The notes: generated by a model from the letters alone, not told the origin. A stretch of 64,000 nucleotides of DNA from Agapanthus africanus (GCA_030015575.1 CM057338.1:773215864-773279863); one strand, 5' to 3'; shown: positions 1 to 13,260, counted from the first letter of the stretch. Numbers and translations are program-made.

Positions 1-1113
1 TCCGGACTGACGGAGCCCGATATATGAGGATATACGTGCCGATGCTGGGCACAGTTTTCATGATGTTTTCGAGTGCTGATGCTGGGCACTCCGGTTCCAT
101 GATTTTGACGTGTCGCGAGGGACACGGGTGGGTTATATCCTCATATTTCCATGCACAGGTTTCATGATATTTGCTTGCTTGATGGTTATTGTTATTGGGT
201 GACGAGTGGACGGGATCCACGTGTGTGCAGATTTGATTACATTGATCATACCTCATATTCATGACATGCTATTACCTGAGGCACTAGCACGAGCACTTGG
301 CATTACACTCATGTAGAGATTACATTGCCAGTTTAGCATGCTTCAGCTTTATTCATATTGAGGTTTATTTATATCTGATCGTATTGACCTAGGATGGGTC
401 ATGCATTCGATCTCTGCTTGTAGATATTTTTCTATTCACGAGTTGGCAACTCACCCCCGTTGTGCCCCAGTTCTTGCAGGTTTGCCGTACAGATTCCATA
501 GCGGCATTTCTGGCACACTGCTTCCTTATGGGTGACTTGCTTGGATAGGTGGGTTCTTTTGTATCAGAACCGCCCTTGTTCATGTATTATTTATTGTACC
601 TAGAATTGTCCATCAACCAAAACTTGTAGTTTGTTTCAGACTTAGAAATCAGTGTTGTATCATTTCGACCTTAGAGTCGCGCTTGTAGTATTGTGGTTTT
701 CTGGCTGTTTTTGAGTTTCTTTTCAGTTTTGATCCTCGCCCCTTGGCGTTGTATATTATTATTGCTTGCGTGGTTGTGACTGTCGATTGACGAAGAGCTT
801 GCTCCCGTTTGGGGATGCCTTTTATCATGTCATATATATTATTCTTGTTGTACCCCGTTCGGGGCCAGTTTTTACAAAGGAAACTCTGCCGAAATTTTCA
901 GGAAAAATTACACATTTTAAAAATTCATATTCGGCTTAGTTATTTAAAAACTTGATTTTCAAACATGATTTCCTTAATTTTTAAAAAACAGTTTTCCTTA
1001 TTTACTCTTTAAATGGTTTTAGATTGCTGGGCTTTTGGCTTACATGGATCAGATGGGGTCCTATAGACTTCATATGGTTCAAGGGCCAGTCACGTGCTCT
1101 TTCGGGTCGTGAC
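1..1113 (+). mobile_element. R1: 3' end of a Ty3/gypsy-like LTR
   Basis: The stretch ends in GGGTCGTGACA, closely matching the LTR end GGTCATGACA that precedes a gypsy-type primer site at 13305. Directly after it, at 1114, the sequence continues in the middle of a copia LTR rather than with a primer site. I therefore read it as the 3' LTR of a gypsy element that landed in R2's 5' LTR; the rest of the element lies left of the window. The expected right target copy is GATTG (1114-1118); the left copy is not visible. No coding sequence is seen. The superfamily call rests on the terminus alone and the Tekay/Del-like impression is from memory. Confidence 0.55.
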
Positions 1114-2133
1114 AGATTGATTCGATAAGCCGATACATTGGGTACTAGCCGGTTATATGCGATATAACCGGATCATTGAATCAAGTGTTGATTTAATGAT
1201 TTAATGTATAATTTTATATTTGATATATCACATTGCATTAACTAGTATTGGTTCACTTTAAATGGATTTTCTCACTTGGTATGCACAAGTTGTATATGTG
1301 ATATACTTTTGTGTACAAGATTGTATCATGTTTGATGATACATGCAAGCTAGGGTTTGTGTAAAGAATTGACCATGGTTATATGAATGGTTAGGGTTTCA
1401 TTTTATTTGCTTATTTATTTATTCATTTATTCTTTATTGAAAGAAATAAAATAGTGGCTAAGTTTGGATAATCTTTGAAGCTTCATGAAGCTTTGAATGG
1501 TTGACTATTTTGTTTGTTTCCTTAACCTTAACCATTCACTTTAACCTTAGTTTGTTCTCTACATCTAACCATAGTTGACATTATGATAAGAATGATTTAT
1601 TTTCTATTTTCATATATCTTATCATAATTCTTTATCATCTTCTTCTTCATCTTCAAGTTGAAGAAAGCTTGCATCTTCAATGGCAACTAGCCAAATCAAG
1701 TGAGAAATCCTAATCTAAAGTCTACCCACTTCCTATTTCTTCATCCTCTACTACTTGCCATGTAGTAGAGTGTGTTGTCTTCACAAGTTTCTTGACTTGG
1801 CGAAGGCGGAGCTCGAGTTTTGTGATGCCTCGACGTAGATCATCTTCGGCATCGAACCGACGATCAAGCCCGCCCATTCTCCGATGGAGCCGATGCAAGA
1901 GTCATGGATTTGATTTGGACAGCGGAGGGACCTCGTCACGGAGTCTAGGATGTGGTGGACCGGATCTACAAAGGTTGTAGCCCCTTCCATTTAGCTATAT
2001 TTCCGTATACTTGCTTACTTCGCTTATATATCTAGTTAACGATCCGTTCTAGGTTTTCTCGGCACTAGGAATTTTTGATTTGTGCATGTTTGATCACTTG
2101 GGAGACTCCATTAGAGTGCCTAGGAACCCTACA
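1114..2133 (+). repeat. R2 5' LTR (3' part)
   Basis: It is nearly identical to 9250-10269. It ends in CCTAGGAACCCTACA just before the primer site. A candidate splice donor, AAG/GTTGTA with GT at 1974-1975, lies about 160 bases before the LTR end, at the place where R6 and R8 also carry donor-like sites. The first part of this LTR is missing from the window because R1 is inserted here. Confidence 0.85.
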
Positions 2134-2134
2134 G

Positions 2135-2147
2135 TGGTATCAGAGCC
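2135..2147 (+). promoter_or_regulatory. R2 primer binding site
   Basis: TGGTATCAGAGCC follows the LTR terminus by one base. It is the usual plant copia site complementary to the 3' end of initiator Met tRNA. Confidence 0.9.
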
Positions 2148-5100
2148 TAGCTAGAGCCTTAGGCGAAGTCCCGACGGAATTTGAAGTCCGAACGACCTGA
2201 AAACCCAACCCTAAATATGCTCTCTGTACTTTTTTTAATTTCGGGGATTTTTCTATATTAAAAATATGCAGAAATATCAGCAGGAAAATATAAGAGTAAC
2301 TGTGCAATTCGTAACCCTAATTCCATCAAACTTCCGCGGTTCCGCGGCACTAGCTTGGCTCGTGCGGCGGTTCCGCGGCCATTTTGTCGTATATTGCATT
2401 GAATTTGGCACAGTAACTCGTATTTGACAGTGCTGGTTTTCCTGGGAATTTTTAATATTTATTAAAGAGTTGAAATTTCAGGGTTGATTTGGGGACTCGG
2501 TGTATTCGATCGGACTGTCTAATTTTGTCGGTGTGCTTTTCCGGGTAATTTTAGAATATGTTAAAAAGTTCGACCGGATATAAATACCCACTTTTTCCCC
2601 TGTCGGGAATTTTCCAAGTGTTGGATTTTTCCGTAGTTTAACGACGTTCTAAGTAGTGCAAGTAACGCGATGGACCCTCTAGAAGACAACAAACCTTAAC
2701 TCGATTATGTGACCGTCTTGAACTGCCCTTTGAACCTTCGGGTTTGGGGCAGTACGGCGTGCCACATGTGAGGCGTTGGCTTGACCCTTCTACGGCTGGA
2801 CCGTTGGTACTGAGGCACGAACTGAATGTTGTTAGACTTATTTCATGTGTTGAGCTGTATCGGGAAAACTTGGGTGTTCGATCGAAAAGTTTAGCATTTT
2901 CTATTTATCCAGAATGTGATACAATAATTGGAATTCACAAGTAGTTATGAGATAACTGAATGAATGTTATAAATCTAGCGGTTTAGTCTCACTTGATCGG
3001 TAGCCATGGAATTTTGATGTGATCAAAAGTCCGTCGCAATCACGTAGCGTACGCGGATACTCGCCGGGTAAACTTAATAGACAGCCTCACTCCATAGCCC
3101 CGACCAAGTGACTGTAGGAGAACCCCGTGGCCGAAAGCATCCGGTCGGGTGCTCGCGGCAGCGGTGTTCCGCCTTGGTGCACTTCGTCGACGGTATCGGG
3201 GGTGCGGCCGCCTGCTAAAGTTTGCGACGAGCATTCGATCAGAATGTCGGGAATCCTGTTGAATTGCCCGACTCGATATTGAAAAGAGTTTTCGATAATG
3301 AGACTAAAATGCGGAGTTTATAATTGTTAGGCATGCGATGTCTAAGGAATTCATTTGGTCAGGCATGCGATGTCTGAGGTGGTTGCGGATCCAACTGTTG
3401 TAGTTTTACACTTTCTTTTCTGTGACCGTAAGTGTAATATGTGATGTCGCCGGTTTCGTTTCTATATGTCAACGACAATTGGGATGCGCATATTTACTTA
3501 CGTTGATGACATGTGATGTTATGTGTTGCTGGATATGTTATATTGGATCGTCGTGTTTGAATAGCCGGGGGTTTTTATGTGAGATGAGTGTTTTTCATTT
3601 TCATTCATGTAAAAACTTGTATGTAATATTCTTTTATTGGGGCACTTCCAGGTTGCGGAAGTAGTCACCGTTTGTATATTATTTACTATTCTGCACTAGG
3701 ATAGACCCAAGGAGGAGGGCACAAGTAACCGGGTTCTGGAGTCCAGAGGGAGACCAACTCGAGGAGTCGAGTCCGGGTCTCCTAACTCTAGAATTGGTAG
3801 GGTTGCTTGCCGCTCTCGTAGGGGTCTTGGGGTGTGGGTTTGGCTATTCATCACGACCGTGGAATCCGTGTTTTATACTGGCTCGTATTGAAAACACGGA
3901 CGTCCTAGTATATCCAATATTTCATATGATTTTTTTTCTGCTGCGTTATCTGTGATGTGATCATGCGATGTTCTGTGCTCTGTGACAGATATTATAGCAT
4001 ATATGATATATTATATAGACGTTACTTATGTTTTACACCCGCGCTAGCCCTGCCCCGCTCTGCCGTTAGTTACCTAACCTAACGGTGCACGAGGGGACAT
4101 CGAGGCGAATGCGGATGGCATAAGTGTACGTCATATCTATCTGTGATGTTTAGGTAATTTAAATGATGGGATATTCATTAATGAAATTGATGAAAGAAAA
4201 TAAACCTAATTGATGTTGTGGAATCGAATTTCAAAATAAAAACAGGTAGCTACAGTTCTTTCTTTGCATCGTGGTGTTTCTTGTAGAACATCCTGCACCT
4301 TATTCGATAAGGAAAGGACCGAGATCCCTTCACCGGGAGTGACTCCTTTAGCAATAACTGGCAGATGCTACATCACTCGGTTTGTCTTTTGGTAGCTTCT
4401 ATAGTTTCTGCTTTGCACAGTGATATATATGATATATCCCGCACCTCATTCGACGAGGAAAGGGCCGACGATCCCTTCACCGGGAGTGACCCCTTTAGCA
4501 AAACTAGAAAAGCCTAAAAAACATTCCATTTAAAAACCATTTGATTCCGCAACGAGATCAAGTTCAAAGCGTTAAAGGTTTTCACAAAAACCATTCGCAA
4601 CCCTCCGTCATTTTAGGAAGTAGAGTACTTAGTATTCGTGCTGTGTTTGTTGACCATAGTCAAGGCACAGTGTACGGTAGCTAAGTGATGTCTTCCTACA
4701 CCGCATATGATGCGATTAGTTAGGACAGTCGCGTGACTTTGTTGACCTTAGTTAAGGGTCATGTGGGTGGGTCTAATTAATCACGAAATGACGGGTAGAA
4801 CTTGACTAGTACTTATGATTTGTTGACCATAGTTAAGGTCATAGGTGCTAGGGGTAAAAAACCTTTATCGGGAGTTTCAAGTGTTGAAATTTGCAATGAG
4901 ATTGCACACCTTCTATGTGATAGTTGGATCCCGATACCCACTGCGAGTAATTGTTACTCCTGGGAGAGTTTTGCACTTTACAATTAGCCGATCAAGTAGG
5001 TGTCTAGAAAGGTGTCAACGGGGTTACGCCTATGGGAAAACGAGGTTTACTGTAATTAGGTCCGTGCGAAAGCACGGGGAACCTCCCTCAAAGTACCGAC

Positions 5101-5285
5101 ACTGGCCTGGCTGAAAGATTGGCGAACTTGTAGAGTGTAATTAATCCCGGCTAGTCTTTCCTTTTAAGGTTTGAAGGAAGATTTGATAAAAACAGTGGGA
5201 GCCATCCTGATTAGATAAAATATATAACCAATCTGATCTTGCAAGAGCGCACGCAGAGTGTTTTCTTCTCTCTCTCTCCTGGTAG
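2148..5285 (+). other. R2 leader with structured RNA modules
   Basis: This is a long untranslated leader without coding support. Modules in order: a GC-rich hairpin rich in CCGCGG (about 2333-2381); the CCGTTAG/CTAACGG stem (4063-4085); the TTCATTA/TTGATGAA stem (4174-4194); two CCTTATTCGATAAGG-type hairpins (4298-4312 and 4444-4458); the triple TTGAC hairpin array (4650-4838); a GATTAGA/TCTGATC stem (5209-5238); and a pyrimidine tract ending in TAG (AG 5284-5285) just before the gag start. Each module has a counterpart in R10, and most have counterparts in R6, R7, R8 and R11. Confidence 0.7.
4645..4845 (+). promoter_or_regulatory. R2 triple leader hairpin
   Basis: Three copies of TTGACC-WTA-GTYAAGG lie at 4650-4665, 4742-4757 and 4823-4838. 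The first is enclosed by CTGTG and CACAG, which pair. The third is enclosed by TATGA and TCATA. Copies within this element share a loop type that differs from other elements. Function is unknown; packaging, dimerisation or translation control are possibilities. Confidence 0.6.
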
Positions 5286-5317
5286 CGACCATATCACGCC
5301 TTAATCAAGATAATAAA

Positions 5318-8040
5318 ATGGATGTATTGACCGAACCCGCTTGTTATTCTGAGCTGGGGAACGTTGGTCCCGCTCCAACTTATAATTGTTATAAGACAGA
5401 GCAGGAAATAGGGAATACCAGAATTCCTATGCCGCCCAAACGAAGACAGTGCATATGATGCATCTCCTTCGGGTGTGTTCATTACAAAGAATTGTTTCTC
5501 AGTATCCTCTGCATCCTGGGTATATGATACCGGATCAGGATCCCAGATATGTAATCTGTTACATAGGGCTACAAAAAGGTAGAAAAACTGAGAACGGGTG
5601 ATAAGTTTCATGAGACAGAAAACGGGGCAAGTGTTGCAGCCAAGTCTGTTGGTCACTGTCACCCTGTATTACGAATACATTGATTCTGAACAAATGCTAT
5701 TAGATACCGAACCTAATATACAAAATCATATCAGTCTCTTTATTAGTAAAGAAAGGATATAATTTTGTATTGATGGATAATGTTTTGAAGATTTCCTATA
5801 TCAAAAGTTGATCGGTTCAGGCACGTTATCTAAAAGCATTGACGTTCTAAATCAAACAACAGTTCCTCGTATACAGAACACACACAAGAGGAAGAGTTCA
5901 GAAATGAACGAATTCTTCTTGAGGTATTGTAGACTAGGTCATATCAATGCGACCCGACTAGCTGAAGTTACATTTAGATGCATATTTAAATCAGTTTGAA
6001 TTTACATCTTGTGAAACTTGCCAGTCATGTCACAAAGATATAATGACACCAGCTCTGTTTACTGGAAACAGAGAAAGAGTTAGTAAACTCTTGGGACTGA
6101 TACATGATGATGTATGTAAGGTTTCCTGTCTACACATGCCAGGACTGGTTCTTTTTACTTCATTATATTCTCTGATAATCTCTCAAGATTCAGTCATATG
6201 TTCCTGTTGAAACATAAGTCCGAACCTTTTGAGGTATTCACAGAATATAAGTTAGAAGTAGAGAACCAATAACCGGGTATAAGTATTATGTCCTATGATG
6301 AGATCAGGGAGGAGAATACTTGTGCATGGAATCCTTGGACTATTCTAAAGGAAAATGAGATTCTCTCTCAGTATTACTCCTCTGAATACACCACAGCACA
6401 ACGGTGTATCGGGGCGGAGCAATCACACAATATTAGATATCGTGTGCTCTATGATGAGTATTACTGAGTTACCTATTTCCTTTTGGGAGTTATGCACTTG
6501 AGAAGCTGCATACCTATTGAATTAGGTTTGAATCAAATCACTGCCTACCACTCCATATAAGATATGGTATGGGAAGAACCCATCTCTTAAGCGAGTTAAG
6601 ATTTGGGGTTGTCCGGCCTATGTTTAAAGCAAAATCCGGACAAGATCGAGGCAGGATCAGTTCTGTAGAACTGGAAAGGTTCCAGCTATACAAAACTGCA
6701 GTTGATGATTTGACAGAACCATAAGATTCTATAGTTCCCGACGAACAGCCTCTCCGCCGATCTAGTAGGGTTCCTCATCCGCCTGAGAGATACCTCGGTT
6801 TCTCAATGACAGTGAGAGCAAGGATTGCATCATGAGATGATGACCCAACTAGTTTCGAGCAGGTTATCGAGAGTAGGGACTCTGTAAGAATGGCTGGATG
6901 CTTAGCGATCTGAGATGGAATCCATGTACACCAGCAAAGTATGGACTTTAGCTGCTATATCTGAAGGGTTAAATCCCCATCAGGAGCAAGTATATCTTAA
7001 GAAGATTACTTGGTTTAGGTGGAAAAGTTGAGACTTTCAAAGCTAGACTTGTTAAAGGTTTTCGTCATCGACCAGGCGTGGATAATGATGAAACCTTTTT
7101 CCAGTAGCTATGCTTAAGTCTGTCCAGATCCTACTTACCACGGCTACATAACATGACTACGATATCTGGCGGTTGGGTGCCATGACTGCTTTTCTGAATA
7201 CTGATTTAGAAGAGAACGTCTATAAGAACACAGCCAGAGGTCTTCGTAAACAGTGGGAGCAGCGGAAACGTGTGCAAGTTGCTTTACATAATGAAGCAGG
7301 CATCGCGGAGTTGGAAAGTCTGTTTTGATGTGATAGTCAAAGTGTTTGACTTCATCAAAATGGTAGACGAACCTTGTATATACAAAAGGGTAGTAGAGAG
7401 TAAGGTGGTCATCTTCGTATTGTACGTAGACAACATACTCTTGATAGGAAAAGAGTTTCCTATAGTACGATCGATCAATCTCCTATTATCACAAGGATTC
7501 TCCAAATAGGATGAAGATGATACCTCCTAAATCCTGAGATTTGGACTTATGAGATAGATCTAAAGGGATATTAGGGTTCTCACTAGGTATAGTGAGATTG
7601 TATCAATCGATCCTGGGGAGAATCACTGGAAGTGTTCCAGGGTGATAAAGACGACTGAATGTCAGTCACAGGCACTGTCTTTACCCTCAGTAAAGGGACG
7701 GTATATTGGAAGAGTTCCAAGCTAGATACCGTGGCAAACTAGACGATAAAGGCTGGTAACATCGCTATTGAAGATACTACCAAAGAGGAAGTTTGGGTGT
7801 ATATTGGTTCATAAGATGAACTAAGTTCCTGCCATTGTATGACAATGGAAGTGTGGCTTTGGCCCTGGAACCCTGGTCCCATCAGTGACCCAGACAAATT
7901 CTGAGGCAGCATCACCTGATCATGGAGATAGTTGATCTCCAGGGTGATCGAGGTTAGGAGAGAAAACTCAGAGGACAACACGGCGGATCCACTCACGAAG
8001 GCCTTTTTCCCAAAGAGAGACTTTTAGGGGATGGCTGAGT
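5318..8040 (+). pseudogene. R2 gag-pol remnant
   Basis: Traces of a copia polyprotein occur in the expected order. They are a gag start (5318, MDVLTEPACY), a protease-like DTGSGS trace near 5530, a GAG-pre-integrase-like FLRYCRLGHINATRL trace near 5910-5960, integrase and RT traces, a GIKQASRSW-like RT motif with an LYVDN box (7270-7509) and an RNase H tail (to about 8040). The region is heavily broken, with many interruptions, and cannot encode a working product. Its decay resembles that of R10. Confidence 0.8.
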
Positions 8041-8074
8041 ATGTGATACTGCAACCACTGCTACAGATGGCCCT

Positions 8075-10269
8075 ATGTATGCCCTAGATGCCATTACTGT
8101 ACATTGGATGTATATTGTAGTGGATGCTGGGACATATATAGGTAGGACTTTCTTGCTCGACATGATAGTACGCTATCTGGTTGCTCTTTATCTTAACATG
8201 TATACTTTCTGTCTCTCTGATTACATGTTGATAAAGCCCTTAGGATGTGTACTCGACTTCCAGGACTATGATGTAGATCATACTAGTGGGGCCTGGATAG
8301 TCCATGAGTACATCCTTGAAATGTTCCTAGTCGTGGGAATATCGAGACGGGGCATCGATATTCCAGAGTAGACTAGCGCATATCTTCTCGACCCATGCGA
8401 TGGGCGATGGATGATCCCATATCCATTGGTGTTTGACATCGAAGATGGTATGCGGGTGCTCGGTGGAGACTGGGTACACTGAACGGACTCGCCGAGAACT
8501 CCCAGATGGTATTATACCTCACGTCAGATGGCAGTTCTCTGGTGACACTGGTGCAGCTTAGTCTGTAGACCCGAGATCGTCATAGAGTCATGTGTGTCTC
8601 CCACTGTGCTTTGATTTCCACCCTACCACGACTCTACTGAGTTGTGCAAACAGGTGGTTTTTGGGTACAGTCCCGATTCACATGGAGGCAATGAGCGATA
8701 GGAGGGGATTCGTCTCTCCCGGTATTGGGGGTTGATGTTGTGCTATGCTCGACTGGCCATAACAGGAAATCCCTGTCCAAGGTTGCAGTGATATACTGGT
8801 AAGAGTTATCAGTAGTTTCACGAATGTTATGGACCTCAAGTTGGCATGACTTATCGAGCTATTGGGGTCTGACGTTTACCACCCCTAGGCGAGATATGCG
8901 ACATATCAGACGAACAGACCGGACTGTACGGTAAGTGTTACTGGTTGGATTCGCAAGAGTGTGAGCGGGCTTGCTCGTCGATTTCTAATCGTTCAGTACC
9001 CGGGTGGCCGTTATGTTTAGCAGACCGCTTGCGGCTTGTGGGTGTTTGATATGATCATCATTCGCTGCCGGCGTATTGACGAGTCTTTAGAGTCCTACAC
9101 AGAGGTTTCCTGGCTCAAGCGAAACGAAATAGGAGCGCATATGAGATATGTGCGGGACCGAGAATAATGCGTGTATGTGATACCGTATTTCATTCTCGCG
9201 ATGAATGTGTCGAATGGTTGTATGCGATATAACCTAGTTATCGAATCAAGGATTGATTCGATAAGCCGATACATTAGGTACTAGCCGGTTATATGCGATA
9301 TAACCGGATCATTGAATCAAGTGTTGATTTAATGATTTAATGTATAATTTTATATTTGATATATCACATTGCATTAACTAGTATTGGTTCACTTTAAATG
9401 GATTTTCTCACTTGGTATGCACAAGTTGTATATGTGATATACTTTTGTGCACAAGATTGTATCATGTTTGATGATACATGCAAGCTAGGGTTTGTGTAAA
9501 GAATTGACCATGGTTATATGAATGGTTAGGGTTTCATTTTATTTGCTTATTTATTTATTCATTTATTCTTTATTGAAAGAAATAAAATAGTGGCTAAGTT
9601 TGGATAATCTTTGAAGCTTCATGAAGCTTTGAATGGTTGACTATTTTGTTTGTTTCCTTAACCTTAACCATTCACTTTAACCTTAGTTTGTTCTCTACAT
9701 CTAACCATAATTGACATTATGATAAGAATGATTTATTTTCTATTTTCATATATCTTATCATAATTCTTTATCATCTTCTTCTTCATCTTCAAGTTGAAGA
9801 AAGCTTGCACCTTCAATGGCAACTAGCCAAATCAAGTGAGAAATCCTAATCTAAAGTCTACCCACTTCCTATTTCTTCATCCTCTACTACTTGCCATGTA
9901 ATAGAGTGTGTTGTCTTCACAAGTTTCTTGACTTGGCGAAGGCGGAGCTCGAGTTTTGTGATGCCTCGACGTAGATCATCTTCGGCATCGAACCGACGAT
10001 CAAGCCCGCCCATTCTCCGATGGAGCCGATGCCAGAGTCATGGATTTGATTTGGAAAGCGGAGGGACCTCGTCACGGAGTCTAGGATGTGGTGGACCGGA
10101 TCTACAAAGGTTGTAGCCCCTTCCATTTAGCTATATTTCCGTATACTTGCTTACTTCGCTTATATATCTAGTTAACGATTCGTTCTAGGTTTTCTCGGCA
10201 CTAGGAATTTTTGATTTGTGCATGTTTGATCACTTGGGAGACTCCATTAGAGTGCCTAGGAACCCTACA
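8075..10269 (+). repeat. R2 3' LTR
   Basis: This is the full-length partner of 1114-2133. It ends in CCTACA at 10269. The exact left edge is approximate because the PPT boundary seen in sister elements is not clear here. The last 1 kb contains the donor-like AAG/GTTGTA and the CTTTGAAGCTTCATGAAGC palindrome near 9610 that recurs in the LTRs of R10. Confidence 0.85.
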
Positions 10270-11115
10270 CGTAGACAGTGGGAGCAGCGGAAACGTGTGC
10301 AACATACTTTATGGGATAAAGCAGGCATCACGGAGTTGGAACATCTGTTTTGATGTGGTAGTCAAAGAGTTTGACTTCATCAAAATAGTAGATGAACCTT
10401 ATACATACAAAAAGGTAGTAGAGAGTAAGGTGGTCATCCTCGTATTGTACGTGGATAACATACTCTTGATAGGAAAAGAGTTTCCTATGCTACGCACGGT
10501 CAATCTCCTCTTATCACAAGGATTCTCCATATAGGATCAAGGTGATACCTCCTAAATCCTGGGTTTTTGGATATATGAGATAGATCTAAATGGATGTTAG
10601 GATTCTCACTAGGTGTAGTGAGATGGCATCAATCAATCCTGGGGAGAATCACTGGATAGCTTCTAGGGTGGTAAGGACGACTGAATGTCAGTCACAGGCA
10701 TTGTCTTTACCCTCAGTGAAGGGACGGTATGTTGGAAGAGTTCCAAGCTAGATACCGTGGCAGACTAGACGATAAAGGCTGGTGACATCGCTATCAAAGA
10801 TACTACCAAAGAGACAATTTGGGGGTATATTTGTTCATCAGATGAACTAGGTTCCTACCATTGTGTGACAATGGAGGTGAGGCTTTGGCCCAGGAATCAT
10901 GGTCCCATCAGTGACCCAGACATATTCCAAGGCAGTATCACCTGATCATGGAGATGGTTGATCTCCAGGGAGATCGAGGTTAGGAGAGTAAACTCAGAGG
11001 ACAACATGGCGGATCCACTCATAAAGGCCTTTTCCCAGAGAGAGACTTTTATGGGATGGTTGAGTATGCGATACTACAACCACTGCTAAAGATGGCCCTA
11101 GTGCAAGTGGGAGAT
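10270..11115 (+). pseudogene. R3 RT-RNase H remnant and PPT
   Basis: The sequence starts abruptly inside RT (GIKQASRSWNICFD, LYVDNILLIG), immediately after R2's LTR end, and runs through an RNase H tail to the PPT AAGTGGGAGAT (11105-11115). It matches R2's own 7250-8070 region but is a separate, diverged copy. The simplest reading is that it is the downstream part of the element into which R2 inserted. It is broken by several interruptions. Confidence 0.75.
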
Positions 11116-13260
11116 TGTTAGTTATATGTAGGCCCTATAGGCCATTACTGTACATGAGATGTATATTGTAGTGGATGCTGGGACATATATAGGGAGGACT
11201 TTCTTGCTCGACATGATAGTACGCTATCTGGTTGCTTTTTATCTTTACATGTACACTTCTTGTATCTCTGTTACATGTTGATAAAGCCCTTAGGATGTAT
11301 ACTCGACTTCCAGGATTATGATGCAGATCATACTAGTGGGGCCTGGGTAGTCCATGAGTACATCCTTCAATGTTACTAGTCATGGGAATATCGAGATGGG
11401 GCATCGATATTCCAGAGTAGACTAGCTTATATCTTCTTGACCCATATGATGGGCGATGGATGATCCCATATCCATTGGTGTTTGACATCAGAGATGGTAT
11501 GCGGGTGCTCAGTGGAGACTGGGTAAACTTAACGGACTCGCCGAGAACTCCCAGATGGTATTATACCTCACGTCAGATGGCAGTTCTCTGGTGACACTAG
11601 TACAGCTTAGTCTGTTGACCCGAGATCGTCATAGAGTCTTGTGTGTCTCCCACCGTGCTTTGATTTCCACCCTACCATGGCTCTACTGAGTCGTGCAAAA
11701 AGGTGGTTTTTGGGTACAGTCCCGATTCACATGGAGGCAATGAGCGATAGGAGGGGATTCTTCTCTCCCGGTATTGGGGTTGATGTTGCGCTATGCTCGA
11801 CTGGCCATAACTGGAAATCCCTGGCCAGAGTTGATGTGATTTACTGGTAAGTGTTATCAGTAGTTTCACGCTTGTTATGGACCTTACATCGGCATGACTT
11901 ATCAAGCTACTGGGGTCTGATGTTTACCACCCCTAGGCAAGATATGCGACATATCAGACGACCGGACTAGACTATGCGGTAAGTGTTACTGATTGGATTC
12001 GCAGGAGTGTGAGCAGGCTTGCTCGTTGATCTTCTGATCGCTCAATACCCGGGTGGCCGTTACGTTTAGCAAACTGCTTGCGGCTTGTGGGTAGCTGATA
12101 TGATCACCTCCTACTGCCGGCGTATTGACGAGTCTTTAGAGTCCTACACAGAGGTTTCCTGGCTCAAGCGAAACGAAATAGGAGCGTATATGAGATATGT
12201 GCGGGACCGAGAATAATATGAGTATGTGATACCGTATTCTATTCTCGCGATTTGTATTAGTCGGTTACATGCGATATGACCGGAACATTAAATCAAGTGT
12301 TGATTTAATGATTTAATGTATAATTATATATTTAATGTATAATTATATATTTGATATATTACTTTACATTAACTAGTATTTTTTCACTTAAGATTGATTT
12401 TCTCACGTTATGTGCACATGTTGTATATGTGATATATGTTTGTGCACTAGATTGTATCATTGTTGATGATACATGCAAACTTGGGTGTGTGTATGACTTA
12501 CACCATATTTAAGATAATGGTTAGGGTTTTTATTTATTTTTTTAATTCAAATGGTGGCTTTCTTTGTCTTGGCTTGAAGCTTTATGAAGCTTAAAGCATC
12601 TTTGAAAAAGTCCACTCACTTTGTTTTGCATAAGATATTTATTAACCAAACCATTACCTTATACCATGGTTTAGTCTCTACAAAGGTTAGTGGATGATTA
12701 ACTCACCCATGGTTGCATATTTGATCATTATCTTCACTTTATTATTCATTCTCATTATTCTTTTTCTTCTTCTTCATGAAGAAGAAAACCTTGCTAGATT
12801 TTTTAGAAGTGAAGAAATAAAGTGAGAAATTAAAATCCAAAGTGAACCCACTTCCTATTTCATCATCCTCTACTACTTGACATTTAGTTTAGGGTGTTCT
12901 CTTCACAAAGTTCTTGACCTAGTGAAGTGGAAGCTTGAGTTTTAGTCTCCTCGACATAGGTCATCTTCGGCCTCGAAGTCAACGAGCTAGCCCGTTCATT
13001 TCTCCGAGGAAACCATTACTAGAGTCCGGGATCTCGATGATTGCAGCGAAGAGACGTCAATACGGAGCTTTAGAAGTGAAGAAACGGATCTACAAAGGTT
13101 GTATTTTCATTCACTTCTCTTTGTAATGTTAGATTACATGTTTGGTTACCCTAGTTTTCTAGTGTGATCTTTAGTTAGATTGCTTAGCACACCCTAAAAT
13201 TTTTGTTGTGGCATGTGTGATGCTTGCAAACCCTAGGCTAGGTGCTAAGGAATCCCAACA
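11116..13260 (+). repeat. R3 3' LTR (related copia subgroup)
   Basis: The LTR starts TGTTAGTTATATGTAGGCCC after the PPT and ends AGGAATCCCAACA. The first 1.1 kb resembles R2's LTR closely. The second half is much more diverged, including the end, so R3 is a related subgroup. A donor-like AAAG/GTTGTA lies near 13095, at the same relative place as in R2. Gypsy sequence follows at 13261, so R3 sits within R4's LTR. GTTTA (13261-13265) is the expected right target copy; the left copy is outside the window. Confidence 0.8.

Larger units (their letters stand above)
1114..10269 (+). mobile_element. R2: Ty1/copia element, Angela/BARE-like, non-autonomous
   Basis: The parts are a 5' LTR fragment (1114-2133), primer site (2135-2147), leader (to about 5285), decayed gag-pol (about 5318-8040) and 3' LTR (about 8075-10269). 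The visible 5' LTR part matches 9250-10269 with about 8 differences in 1020 bases by eye, so the insertion is young. The element sits in the RT region of R3: CGTAG at 10270-10274 would be the right target copy, and the left copy is outside the window. The coding region is heavily broken. Its decayed interior closely resembles that of R10, which suggests that both descend from an already defective parent. Confidence 0.85.

Noticed and set aside
389-583. Host gene fragments among the short frames of the window
   Set aside because: None shows a known domain, plausible exon structure or position outside an element; all fall within LTRs, leaders or decayed interiors.
1781-1990. Paired 69- and 62-codon frames, repeated at 9917-10126
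   Set aside because: They lie in the LTR end of R2 on opposite strands and repeat only because the LTR repeats.
8075-13260. LTR - partial interior - LTR seen as a tandem product of unequal recombination
   Set aside because: The interior piece (10270-11115) and the second LTR are more diverged from R2 than R2's own LTRs are from each other, so R2 inserted into an older relative (R3) explains it better.
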